A DNA stretch of 36,005 bases from Sandarakinorhabdus cyanobacteriorum. GTDB taxonomy: Bacteria; Pseudomonadota; Alphaproteobacteria; Sphingomonadales; Sphingomonadaceae. This document shows positions 19,697 through 26,859 of the stretch, in pieces. Where the stretch lies: contig NZ_NOXT01000126.1 of NCBI RefSeq assembly GCF_002251755.1, positions 1 to 36,005 on the forward strand. Reading direction: 5' to 3'. Position 1 is the first letter of the stretch, and every line of letters starts with the position of its first letter. The position numbers were made by a program, and so were the translations under genes. Under the pieces are notes generated by a model that worked only from the letters and a program-made list of their open reading frames with translations, searched no databases and had not been told where the DNA came from.

Positions 19697-19975
19697 ATGA
19701 TCAGGTCTGAACTGGTTGCCATTGTCGCCGAACAGAATCCGCACCTCACCGTGCGCGACGTCGAAGCCATCGTCACCACTATCTTTGACGAGATCGCCGA
19801 CGCCTTGGCCGAAGGCCGCCGCGTCGAGCTGCGCGGCTTTGGCGCCTTTTCCACCCGCGCCCGCGAAGCGCGCACCGGCCGCAACCCGCGCACCGGCACC
19901 GCGGTGGAGGTGGATGCCAAGCGCGTGCCCTATTTCAAGCCGGGCAAGGAATTACGCGAGAAGCTGAACGCCTGA
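19697..19975 (+). CDS. ihfB: Integration host factor subunit beta
   Basis: IHF-beta pairs with IHF-alpha to bend DNA at specific sites in replication, transcription and site-specific recombination. The 92-residue protein has the HU/IHF fold: [20 protein letters not shown], then [20 protein letters not shown] (the beta-arm with the family signature) and [15 protein letters not shown]. The ATG at 19697 gives the standard N-terminus; ten upstream in-frame residues are not conserved. It follows rpsA as in most proteobacteria, but has a terminator between. IHF may also serve the nearby tyrosine integrase. Confidence 0.96.
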   Translation: MIRSELVAIVAEQNPHLTVRDVEAIVTTIFDEIADALAEGRRVELRGFGAFSTRAREARTGRNPRTGTAVEVDAKRVPYFKPGKELREKLNA

Positions 19976-20016
19976 TCGGGCGCCGGAGCCACGCCGGAGC
20001 CCAGGGGGCACCATCG

Positions 20017-20102
20017 GCGGGCGTGGCGGAACCGGTAGACGCAGCGGACTTAAAATCCGCTTTCCCACGGAAGTGCGGGTTCGAGTCCCGCCGCCCGCAC
20101 CA
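20017..20102 (+). tRNA. tRNA-Leu, anticodon TAA, CCA encoded
   Basis: GCGGGCG (20017-20023) pairs with CGCCCGC (20092-20098); A73 and an encoded CCA follow. The anticodon stem GCGGA/TCCGC holds the loop CTTAAAA, giving anticodon TAA for TTA/TTG leucine codons. A long variable arm (TTTCCCACGGAAGT region) marks it as a class II tRNA, and the T-arm has GGGTTCGAGTCCC. Length is 86 bases. TTA codons look rare here, so this is a minor tRNA. Confidence 0.97.
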
Positions 20103-20183
20103 GATCTGTCGGCCGCCAGCGCACGGCCGGACTTTGGCCCCCGTGCTCTGGCAGCGGCTCGGCACTTGAAGCAAAACATTCGC

Positions 20184-20981
20184 ATGATCCCAACCATCTC
20201 CATGATCGGCATCCCCACCGATCAGCACAGCAGCTTCCTGCGCGGCCCGGCGCGGGCGCCCGCCGCCATCCGCGCCGCCCTTGCCAGCCCGCACGGCAAT
20301 GCCGCCACCGAACGGGGCAGCGAAATCGGGCTGGATTTCCACCTGGTTGATCGCGGCGACATCGCCATTGCCGAAGATGCCGGCGATGATGACCGCATCC
20401 GCGCTGTCATCGCTGCCTGCCCCGGGCCGCTGGTCGCGCTGGGCGGCGATCATGCCATCAGCTTTCCGGTCGTCGAAACCCTGGCCCGCCGCCACGGTGC
20501 CTTCGACATACTGCATTTCGATGCTCACCCCGATCTTTACGACGAACTGGATGGCAACCGCCGCTCCCACGCCTCGCCCTTCGCGCGCATCATGGAGGGC
20601 GGGCATGCCCGGCGGCTGGTGCAGGTGGGCATCCGCACCCTCAATCGCCATTGCCGCGCCCAGGCGGAACGCTTTGGCGTGGAGATCATCGAAGCGCGGC
20701 ATCTGCGCGACGATTGGCGGCCGCGCCTTGACCGGCCGCTCTATGTTTCCATCGATATCGACGCGCTTGATCCGGCCTTTGCCCCCGGCGTCTCCCACCA
20801 TGAGCCAGGCGGGCTGAGCGTGCGCCAGATCGTCAATATCCTGCTTGATCTCGACGTGCCGATCGTTGGTGGCGACGTGGTTGAACTCAATCCCGATCGC
20901 GATCCCACGGGCATCACCGCCACCGTGGCCGCCAAACTGGTGCGGGAACTGGCCGCCGCAATTGCCGCCAATCCCGCCTGA
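20184..20981 (+). CDS. Arginase/agmatinase/formiminoglutamase-family ureohydrolase
   Basis: This family uses a two-manganese centre to hydrolyse guanidino compounds to urea and an amine. The 265-residue protein has all three metal motifs: GGDHAI (H90), HFDAHPDLYD (D113, H115, D117) and VSIDIDALDPAFAPG (D191, D193). The substrate loop reads SHASPFARIMEG, closer to agmatinase-type than arginase-type sequences, so agmatinase or a related guanidino hydrolase is likelier; the substrate is not certain. The ATG at 20184 is chosen because the longer frame runs back through the tRNA-Leu. The gene stands alone, 81 bases after that tRNA. Confidence 0.88.
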   Translation: MIPTISMIGIPTDQHSSFLRGPARAPAAIRAALASPHGNAATERGSEIGLDFHLVDRGDIAIAEDAGDDDRIRAVIAACPGPLVALGGDHAISFPVVETLARRHGAFDILHFDAHPDLYDELDGNRRSHASPFARIMEGGHARRLVQVGIRTLNRHCRAQAERFGVEIIEARHLRDDWRPRLDRPLYVSIDIDALDPAFAPGVSHHEPGGLSVRQIVNILLDLDVPIVGGDVVELNPDRDPTGITATVAAKLVRELAAAIAANPA

Positions 20982-21190
20982 ATTGCCGCACAGCCTTGCA
21001 AAGCCGGCGGCAAAGGCCGATTGTGTTCATGTGGCAGTGCCATGGCCGGGTGATTCCCGGCTTGTCTTGTCACAGCGGTATGGTGCAAGGGCGTCTTGTC
21101 TTCGGGCGATTTGCTTATGGTGCCGCCCGCCGGTGTTTGTCATTTTCCATCAGCTTCGCTTCGGGCGGGCCGGATGGGCAAGGATCTGCA

Positions 21191-21853
21191 ATGTCTGACG
21201 GAAGCGCCTGGGTGGAGATTGTGCTGCTGGCGATGCTGGCCGCCTTCATCGGCCTGCGGCTGGTCTCCGTGCTGGGCAAGCGCACCGGGGAAGAGCGCCC
21301 GCAGCAGATTGGCGACAGCTTCCGCCCCTCGGCCGAGGTCACCGCGCCGCCGCGCCGCACCGAAAACCGCGGCCCGCGCCGCCAGCTGGTGCTGCCGCCC
21401 GGCACGGACATCAACCTATTGCCGGCGCTGGAAGCCATTGCCGATGCCGATCCGGGCTTTGCCCCCGATCGCTTCCTCAGCGGCGCCAACGCTGCCTATG
21501 GCATGATCCTGTCGGCCTTCTGGTCCGGCGATCTTTCGGGCGTGCACGGTCTGGTATCGGATGAGGTGCACGACAATCTGGCCGCCGCCGTTACCGCCCG
21601 TGATGGTGCCAGCCTGCCCAACCGCATCCTCGGCACGCCATCGGCGATGATCGAGGGCGCCGAACAGGTCGGCCAGATGGTGGAATTGACCGTGCGTTTT
21701 GCCGCCCGCATCGCGACGGCCGATGGCGAGATCGAAAGCCGGGATGTGTGGACATTCAGCCGCCATGTCACCAGCAGTGATCCGGCGTGGGTGCTGATCG
21801 CCACCGACAATGAGGATGACAGCGCCGATCTGCCGCCCGATCACGGCGTCTGA
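21191..21853 (+). CDS. Tim44/TimA-like membrane adaptor protein
   Basis: This 220-residue protein has an N-terminal membrane anchor (about 8-27: IVLLAMLAAFIGLRLVSVLG), a charged low-complexity linker and a C-terminal Tim44-like domain from about 95 (FLSGANAAYGMILSAFWSGD through VELTVRFAARI and ESRDVWTFSRHV). Bacterial Tim44-like proteins are inner-membrane-tethered and have been linked to membrane-protein assembly; the exact role is unclear. The ATG at 21191 is preferred to a longer frame that begins in non-conserved sequence. It is 12 bases before mltA, so the two probably share a transcript, with the Smr gene third. Confidence 0.85.
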   Translation: MSDGSAWVEIVLLAMLAAFIGLRLVSVLGKRTGEERPQQIGDSFRPSAEVTAPPRRTENRGPRRQLVLPPGTDINLLPALEAIADADPGFAPDRFLSGANAAYGMILSAFWSGDLSGVHGLVSDEVHDNLAAAVTARDGASLPNRILGTPSAMIEGAEQVGQMVELTVRFAARIATADGEIESRDVWTFSRHVTSSDPAWVLIATDNEDDSADLPPDHGV

Positions 21854-21865
21854 ACCCCGCTGAAC

Positions 21866-23101
21866 ATGCGCAACCGCCTCGCGCTGGCCAGCCTGCTGCT
21901 GCTTGCCGCCTGCGCCGGCCGGCAGGACCGGCCGGTCACTGCTCCGCCCGCTGCCACCCCGGCAACCCCGGCACCCCTGCCAACCACGCCAAAGCCCGAA
22001 CCACTGCCGGTCACCCGCGCTGCCCAGGCCAGCCTCGCTGCCCTGCCTTTGCCGCCGGTCGGGCCGTTGCCCGGCGCGGCGGCTGCGCTGGCCGCCTTCC
22101 GCAAATCCTGCCCCGGCCTGTTGCGGCGGGAGGATCTGTCGGGCCTCACCCAGCCGGGCGACTGGCAAGCGGCCTGCACGGCCGCCGCCAGTGCTGCACC
22201 CGGCCAGGAGTATGCGTTCTTCCACAGCCAGTTCGTCGGCGTCGCGGTGGCCGAGGGCAAGGGCTTTGCCACCGGCTATTACGAGCCGGAAATCGCCGCC
22301 AGCCTGACGCAGCAGCCCGGCTATCAAGTGCCGCTCTATCGCCGGCCGGCCGATCTGATCGACGTGCCGCTGGGCGATTTCGCCCCCAGCCTGAAGGGCC
22401 GAACGGTGCGCGGCCGGGTGGAGGGAAACCGGCTGGTGCCCTATGCCAGCCGCGCCCAGATCGCCGCCGGCGCGCTGGTCGGCCGCGGCCTTGAACTCGC
22501 CTGGGCGGCTGATGCCTATGAAGCTTTCTTCCTCGAAATCCAGGGCAGCGGCCGGCTGCGCCTGCCCGATGGCCGCATCATCCGCATCGGCTATGATGGC
22601 CAGAACGGGCGCGATTATGTCGCCATCGGCCGGCTGCTGATCGAACAGGGCAAGCTGGAAAAGGGCAAGGCCGGCATGGCCGAAATCCTCGCCTGGCTGC
22701 GCGCCCACCCGGACGAGGCACCGGCCATCCTCAACGCCAACCCGTCCAAGATCTTCTTCCGGGAACTGAAAGGCGAAGGCCCGGTTGGCGCCATGGGTGT
22801 CGCCGTCACCCCGCGCGTCTCGGTCGCCGCCGATCCGGCCTATATCCCGCTCGGCGCGCCCTTGCTGGTGGAAACCACCCTGTCGCGCAGCGGCCAGCCG
22901 CTGGTGCAGTTGATGGTGGCGCAGGATACCGGCGGCGCCATCAAGGGCGCCAACCGCCTCGATCTGTTCCTCGGCCCCGGCGCCGAGGCGGCCGCCGATG
23001 CCGGCGCGCAATCCGCACCGGCCACCCTCGCCCTGCTCATCCCCCGCGCCGCAGCCCAGCGCCTGAAGCTGATCCAAGATGCGCCGCCTCAGCGCCCATG
23101 A
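21866..23101 (+). CDS. mltA: Membrane-bound lytic murein transglycosylase A
   Basis: MltA cleaves the glycan strands of peptidoglycan, leaving 1,6-anhydro ends, during cell-wall turnover. The 411-residue protein starts with a lipoprotein signal (LASLLLLAACAG, lipobox Cys at residue 16), so it should be anchored in the outer membrane. A proline-rich linker and the MltA domain follow (about 120-300, with TGYYEPEIAAS and FFLEIQGSGRLRLPDG). The 3D domain comes last (about 310-385), with PRVSVAADPAYIPLGAP, QDTGGAIKG and RLDLFLGPG, including the catalytic aspartates. Its 3' end overlaps the Smr gene by 23 bases. Confidence 0.95.
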   Translation: MRNRLALASLLLLAACAGRQDRPVTAPPAATPATPAPLPTTPKPEPLPVTRAAQASLAALPLPPVGPLPGAAAALAAFRKSCPGLLRREDLSGLTQPGDWQAACTAAASAAPGQEYAFFHSQFVGVAVAEGKGFATGYYEPEIAASLTQQPGYQVPLYRRPADLIDVPLGDFAPSLKGRTVRGRVEGNRLVPYASRAQIAAGALVGRGLELAWAADAYEAFFLEIQGSGRLRLPDGRIIRIGYDGQNGRDYVAIGRLLIEQGKLEKGKAGMAEILAWLRAHPDEAPAILNANPSKIFFRELKGEGPVGAMGVAVTPRVSVAADPAYIPLGAPLLVETTLSRSGQPLVQLMVAQDTGGAIKGANRLDLFLGPGAEAAADAGAQSAPATLALLIPRAAAQRLKLIQDAPPQRP

Positions 23102-23588
23102 ACGGGCCTTATGGGCGCGCGTTGCTGCCAGCGTGAAGCCGCTGCCCGGTAAGGCAAAACCCGAAGCACCACCGGCCACCCCGGCCGCCATCAGCCCGCC
23201 GCCGGTCAAGATTGTGCCCGCGCCGCCGCCGCGTCCGGCCCCGGCCCGGCCCGGCCCGCACCCGCTGGGCGCGCCGCTGGATGGCAGCTGGGATCGCCAG
23301 ATCAGCCGCGGCCGCCTCACACCCGATCGCATCATCGATCTGCACGGCCACACGCTGGCCGATGCCCATGCAAGGCTGGCCGCCGCCATCCATGCCGGCG
23401 ACGGCGCCCGGGTCATCCTGGTCATCACCGGCAAGGGCCGGCCTGACCGGCCGGCGCGCATCCGCGCCGAACTGATGCACTGGCTCGACCGGCCCGACAT
23501 GCGCGCCGCCGTAGCCAGCGTGCGCGCCGCCCACCCGCGCCATGGCGGCAGCGGTGCCTTCTACCTCATCCTGCGCAGAGCCAAGTAA
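23079..23588 (+). CDS. Smr-domain protein (MutS2-like endonuclease domain)
   Basis: The 169-residue protein has a proline-rich, disordered N-terminus (about 20-65) and a C-terminal Smr domain (about 80-165). The LDLHG-type motif appears as IIDLHGHTLADAHARL, the glycine-rich motif as VITGKGRP and the end as HGGSGAFYLILRR. Stand-alone Smr proteins are nucleases or RNA-processing factors; the target here is unknown. It overlaps mltA by 23 bases in another frame, so translation is probably coupled. The Tim44-like/mltA/smr order is common in sphingomonads (from memory). Confidence 0.9.
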   Translation: MRRLSAHERALWARVAASVKPLPGKAKPEAPPATPAAISPPPVKIVPAPPPRPAPARPGPHPLGAPLDGSWDRQISRGRLTPDRIIDLHGHTLADAHARLAAAIHAGDGARVILVITGKGRPDRPARIRAELMHWLDRPDMRAAVASVRAAHPRHGGSGAFYLILRRAK

Positions 23589-23666
23589 TCTCCCCTATCG
23601 CCAATTGCAGTCGGCAGCGGCATGCCGGGCCGCTAAACAGGGCCGCCAAAGGGGGAGGACGAGCCG

Positions 23667-24443
23667 ATGAGCGATGATGTCGTGCAGGTGACGCGCGATG
23701 GCCCGGTGGCCATCGTCACGCTGAACCGGCCGCAGGCGATGAACGCGCTGAACCAGGCCCTGCGCCGCGCGCTCGCCGCCGTGTTCCGCGATCTGGAGGC
23801 CGACGACGATGTGCGCGCCATCGTGTTGACCGGCGCCGGCACCCGCGCCTTCACCGCCGGCCTGGACCTCAAGGAACTGGGCCAACAGGGTCTCGGCGCC
23901 GCCAATGCCGAGGGGCCGGATGACAATCCGGTCAAAGCCATCGAACAGACCGGCAAGCCGGTGATCGGCGCCATCAGCGGCGTCGCCATCACCGGCGGCT
24001 TTGAAGTGGCGCTGGCCTGCGACGTGCTGATCGGCAGCGAGAATGCCCGCTTTGCCGACACCCATGCGCGCGTGGGCATCATGCCGGGCTGGGGCCTCAG
24101 CCAGAAACTCTCCCGCCTGATCGGGCCCTATCGCGCCCGCGAACTCTCGCTGTCGGGCAATTTCCTCGATGCCGCCACGGCAGAACGCTGGGGCCTGTTG
24201 AACCGTGTCGTGCCGGCCGATCAACTGGTCGCTGCCGCCGTGGCGCTGGCGCACGACATGGCCGGCATCGCCCCCGGCTTTGCCCGGGCCTACAAGCGGC
24301 TGATCAACGATGGCTATGATCTGCCCTTCGGCCAGGCGATGGCGCTTGAGGCGACCCGCTCCACCGCCGCCAATGCCCAGGTCTCCGCCGCCGAAGTCGA
24401 AGCCGCGCGCGGCGCCGTGCAAGCCAGAGGACGCCAACAATGA
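23667..24443 (+). CDS. Enoyl-CoA hydratase/isomerase-family protein (crotonase)
   Basis: Crotonase-fold enzymes act on acyl-CoA thioesters. The 258-residue protein has the CoA-binding and oxyanion parts (AFTAGLDLKELG near 61-73 and ITGGFEVALACD at 108-119). Glu113 aligns with the first catalytic Glu of enoyl-CoA hydratase. The second catalytic Glu is replaced by His133 (FADTHARVGIMPGWG), so simple hydratase chemistry is doubtful; isomerase, hydrolase or another activity is possible. Its TGA overlaps the P450 ATG (ATGA), so the two genes are coupled and probably act in the same lipid or steroid-like degradation route (inference). Confidence 0.9.
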   Translation: MSDDVVQVTRDGPVAIVTLNRPQAMNALNQALRRALAAVFRDLEADDDVRAIVLTGAGTRAFTAGLDLKELGQQGLGAANAEGPDDNPVKAIEQTGKPVIGAISGVAITGGFEVALACDVLIGSENARFADTHARVGIMPGWGLSQKLSRLIGPYRARELSLSGNFLDAATAERWGLLNRVVPADQLVAAAVALAHDMAGIAPGFARAYKRLINDGYDLPFGQAMALEATRSTAANAQVSAAEVEAARGAVQARGRQQ

Positions 24444-25750
24444 CCGCTATGCCCTTCCCCGGCTTCAACAGCGACACGCTGGACAACAGCCTGGTCAACC
24501 CGGCCGCCTATGCCGATGAAAGCATCCACGACGCCTACACACGGCTGCGCCGGGAAGACCCGGTGCACTGGACCGAGCCTACGGGCTTTCGCCCGTTCTG
24601 GTCGATCACCCGCCATGCCGACATCGTGGCGATTTCCAAGGCCAATGATCGCTTCATCAACCGCGAGCGCACCTATATCTCCCCGATCGAGGCCGAGGAG
24701 TGGGTGAAGCAGACCACCGGCGACAGCCATTTGTTCCGCACGCTGGTTGATCTGGATGATCCCATCCACATGAAGCTGCGGCGCATCACCCACACCTGGT
24801 TCATGCCGCAGAATTTGAAGAAGCTGGAGCCGCAGATCGCCGCCATCGCCAAAGCCCATGTCGACCGGATGGCGGCGCTGGGCGGCCAATGCGATTTCGT
24901 CAACGAAGTCGCGCTCTGGTACCCCTTGCGGGTCATCATGATGATCCTGGGCCTGCCGGCGGCGGATGAAAACCGCATGCTGCAGATGACTCAGGAAATC
25001 TTTGGCCCGCAGGATCCCGACGTGGTGGCGCGCAGCCGCATCATCACGCAGGGATTGAGCGGCGCCACCGAAGGCACCGGCAACCCGCAGGTGGATATCT
25101 TCGCCCTCGTTCAGCAATTCTTCCAATATTTCGGCGAGGTGCTGGCCGACCGCCGGGCCAGTCCGCGCGACGATCTCGCCACCGTGATCGCGCAAGGGAC
25201 CGTGGATGGCGAGCCCATCGGCCTCCTGGAAGCCATCAGCTATTACGCCATCGCCGTCACCGCCGGGCACGACACCACCAGCAGCACGGCCTCTGGCGGC
25301 CTGCTGGCGCTGATCCAGAATCCGGCCGAACTGGCCAAGCTGAAGGCCGATCCGTCGCTGATCCCGGGCGCGGTCGAAGAAATGATCCGCTGGGCCACCC
25401 CGGTGAAGCATTTCATGCGCACCTGCACCGAAGACACTGTTGTTGGCGGCAAGACCATCCGCAAGGGCGACGGCGTGGCGCTCTTCTACTGGTCGGGCAA
25501 CCGCGACGAGGCGGTGTTCGAAGAGCCGTTCCGCTTCCGGGTGGACCGCCCCAACAACCCGCAGACCGCCTTTGGCAACGGCGTCCACCAGTGCCTCGGC
25601 CTGCATCTGGCCCGCATGGAAATCCGCGCCCTGTTCGCCGAGCTGCTGCCAAGGCTGGACGAAATCGAACTGGCCGGCGAACCCAAATTGTCGGTGGCCA
25701 ACTTCGTTTCGGGACTGAAGGCCATGCCGATCCGGTACCGGATGCGATGA
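24440..25750 (+). CDS. Cytochrome P450 monooxygenase
   Basis: This 436-residue soluble P450 would hydroxylate an organic substrate using electrons from a ferredoxin, but no ferredoxin or reductase gene is in the window. Key parts: I-helix AGHDTTSST (275-283), ExxR in the K-helix (E314-R317, EEMIRWATPVKHFMR) and the haem loop FGNGVHQCLG (378-387) with Cys385 as the haem ligand. The N-terminal part PVHWTEPTGFRPFWSITRH is typical of class I bacterial P450s. No membrane anchor is seen. The start overlaps the crotonase stop and the stop overlaps the thioesterase start, giving a three-gene coupled operon. Confidence 0.95.
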   Translation: MTAMPFPGFNSDTLDNSLVNPAAYADESIHDAYTRLRREDPVHWTEPTGFRPFWSITRHADIVAISKANDRFINRERTYISPIEAEEWVKQTTGDSHLFRTLVDLDDPIHMKLRRITHTWFMPQNLKKLEPQIAAIAKAHVDRMAALGGQCDFVNEVALWYPLRVIMMILGLPAADENRMLQMTQEIFGPQDPDVVARSRIITQGLSGATEGTGNPQVDIFALVQQFFQYFGEVLADRRASPRDDLATVIAQGTVDGEPIGLLEAISYYAIAVTAGHDTTSSTASGGLLALIQNPAELAKLKADPSLIPGAVEEMIRWATPVKHFMRTCTEDTVVGGKTIRKGDGVALFYWSGNRDEAVFEEPFRFRVDRPNNPQTAFGNGVHQCLGLHLARMEIRALFAELLPRLDEIELAGEPKLSVANFVSGLKAMPIRYRMR

Positions 25751-26183
25751 AGGCCGATCCACGGCGGCGTGTGTCTGAGGCCTATCCCGCCAGCCTCACC
25801 CTCGAAACCCGCTTTGCCGATATGGATGTGAACGGCCATCTCAACAACGTGGCCTTCGCCCGCCTGTTCGAGGAAACCCGCGTGCGCTTCAACCGGGCCG
25901 GCCCGGTGAACCCGGCACCCGGCGAGCGGCGTTCCAGCTTCGTCGTCGCCCATGTCGCCATCGATTATCTGGCCGAGGGCAATTATCCCGCCCCGTCACC
26001 ATCGGCTATGCCATCGCCCGCATCGGCAGCAGCAGCTTCACCGTCGCCATGGCGGCCTTTCAGGAGGGCAGCTGCATCGCCCTGTGCGACAGCGTGCTCG
26101 TCCACCGCGACCCTGCCACCGGGGCGGCGCCGATCCCGCCGCCCCTGCGGGAACGGCTTGAGGGCTTCGCGCTTCGCGGCTAG
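25747..26183 (+). pseudogene. Hot-dog thioesterase, single frameshift
   Basis: The frame begins at an ATG overlapping the P450 stop and encodes a 4HBT-type start (ETRFADMDVNGHLNNVAFAR, then FEETRVRFNRAG and VAHVAIDYLAEGNYPAP). It then loses homology. One frame over it continues as VTIGYAIARIGSSSFTVAMA, AFQEGSCIALCDSVLVHRDP and a TAG at 26181-26183. The shift is at a C-rich stretch (25987-25995), equal to one missing base. As read, the first frame runs on to 26337 with a nonsense tail. A sequencing error in the C-run is quite possible; otherwise this is a recent pseudogene. Repaired, the protein would be about 145 residues. Confidence 0.8.
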
Positions 26184-26215
26184 GGCAGTGCCACACCCCC
26201 CAACGGAGACCGTTC

Positions 26216-26665
26216 ATGGCCGAAACCCTCACCCTCACCCTCAGCAGCGGCGGCGATGTCGTCATCAAGCTGCGCCCCGATGTTGCCCCCGGCCATGTCG
26301 AGCGGATCACCACGCTCGCCGCCCAGGGTTTCTATGACGGCATCAAGTTCCACCGCGTCATCCCCGGCTTCATGGCCCAGGGCGGCTGCCCCAAGGGCAC
26401 CGGCACCGGCGGCAGCGACCTGCCCGACCTGCGCGCCGAATTCAACGACGTGCCGCACGTGCGCGGCGTCTGCTCAATGGCCCGCACCTCCTATCCGCAC
26501 AGCGCCAACAGCCAGTTCTTCATCTGCTTTGATGATGCCCGCTTACTTGATCGCCAGTACACGGTGTGGGGCGAAGTGATCTCGGGCATGGAGCATGTCG
26601 ACGCGCTGCCCGAGGGCGAGCCGCCGCGCGAGCCGGGCCATATCGTCAAGGCCACCGTGGCCTGA
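26216..26665 (+). CDS. ppiB: Peptidyl-prolyl cis-trans isomerase, cyclophilin type
   Basis: Cyclophilins speed proline isomerisation in protein folding. The 149-residue protein is a minimal cyclophilin with no signal peptide, so it is cytoplasmic. It has FHRVIPGFMAQGG (catalytic Arg in FHR, plus Phe and Gln) and SMARTSYPHSANSQFFIC, the other half of the active site. The end reads TVWGEVISGMEHVD. It follows the thioesterase remnant by 32 bases and ends in a strong terminator. Confidence 0.94.
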   Translation: MAETLTLTLSSGGDVVIKLRPDVAPGHVERITTLAAQGFYDGIKFHRVIPGFMAQGGCPKGTGTGGSDLPDLRAEFNDVPHVRGVCSMARTSYPHSANSQFFICFDDARLLDRQYTVWGEVISGMEHVDALPEGEPPREPGHIVKATVA

Positions 26666-26682
26666 ACGAATTGATCTGAACA

Positions 26683-26720
26683 TGAAAACCCCCGCCGGAG
26701 CGATCCGGCGGGGGTTTTCA
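26683..26720 (+). terminator. Strong intrinsic terminator after ppiB
   Basis: A perfect 17-bp stem (26683-26699 with 26704-26720) closes a GCGA tetraloop. The GC core CCCCCGCCGGA is flanked by A- and T-runs, so it can act in both directions. Confidence 0.93.
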
Positions 26721-26733
26721 TTTCAAGACACAT

Positions 26734-26833
26734 GTCATGCTGAACTTGTTTCAGCATCCATGGCGCGAATGACTTCACAAGCGCATCTTGCGGGGCGCTG
26801 TTCCCATGGATGCTGAAACAAGTTCAGCATGAC
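26734..26833. repeat. Palindromic repeat element with perfect 30-bp inverted arms
   Basis: Arm 26734-26763 (starts GTCATGCTGAACTTGTTTCA) is the exact reverse complement of arm 26804-26833, with a 40-base loop. It lies between the convergent ppiB and helicase genes, 13 bases beyond the terminator. The arm sequence resembles dispersed intergenic repeats I recall from sphingomonads, but copy number cannot be judged here. It has no coding capacity. Transcribed, it would form a very long hairpin that could protect mRNA 3' ends. Confidence 0.85.
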
Positions 26834-26859
26834 GCGGGTACGACGGTTCCGAAGGGCCC

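Noticed and set aside
17315-19744. Very long open frame (809 codons) on the minus strand
   Set aside because: It is antisense to rpsA and cmk, with no family motifs; high-GC codon bias keeps the opposite frame open.
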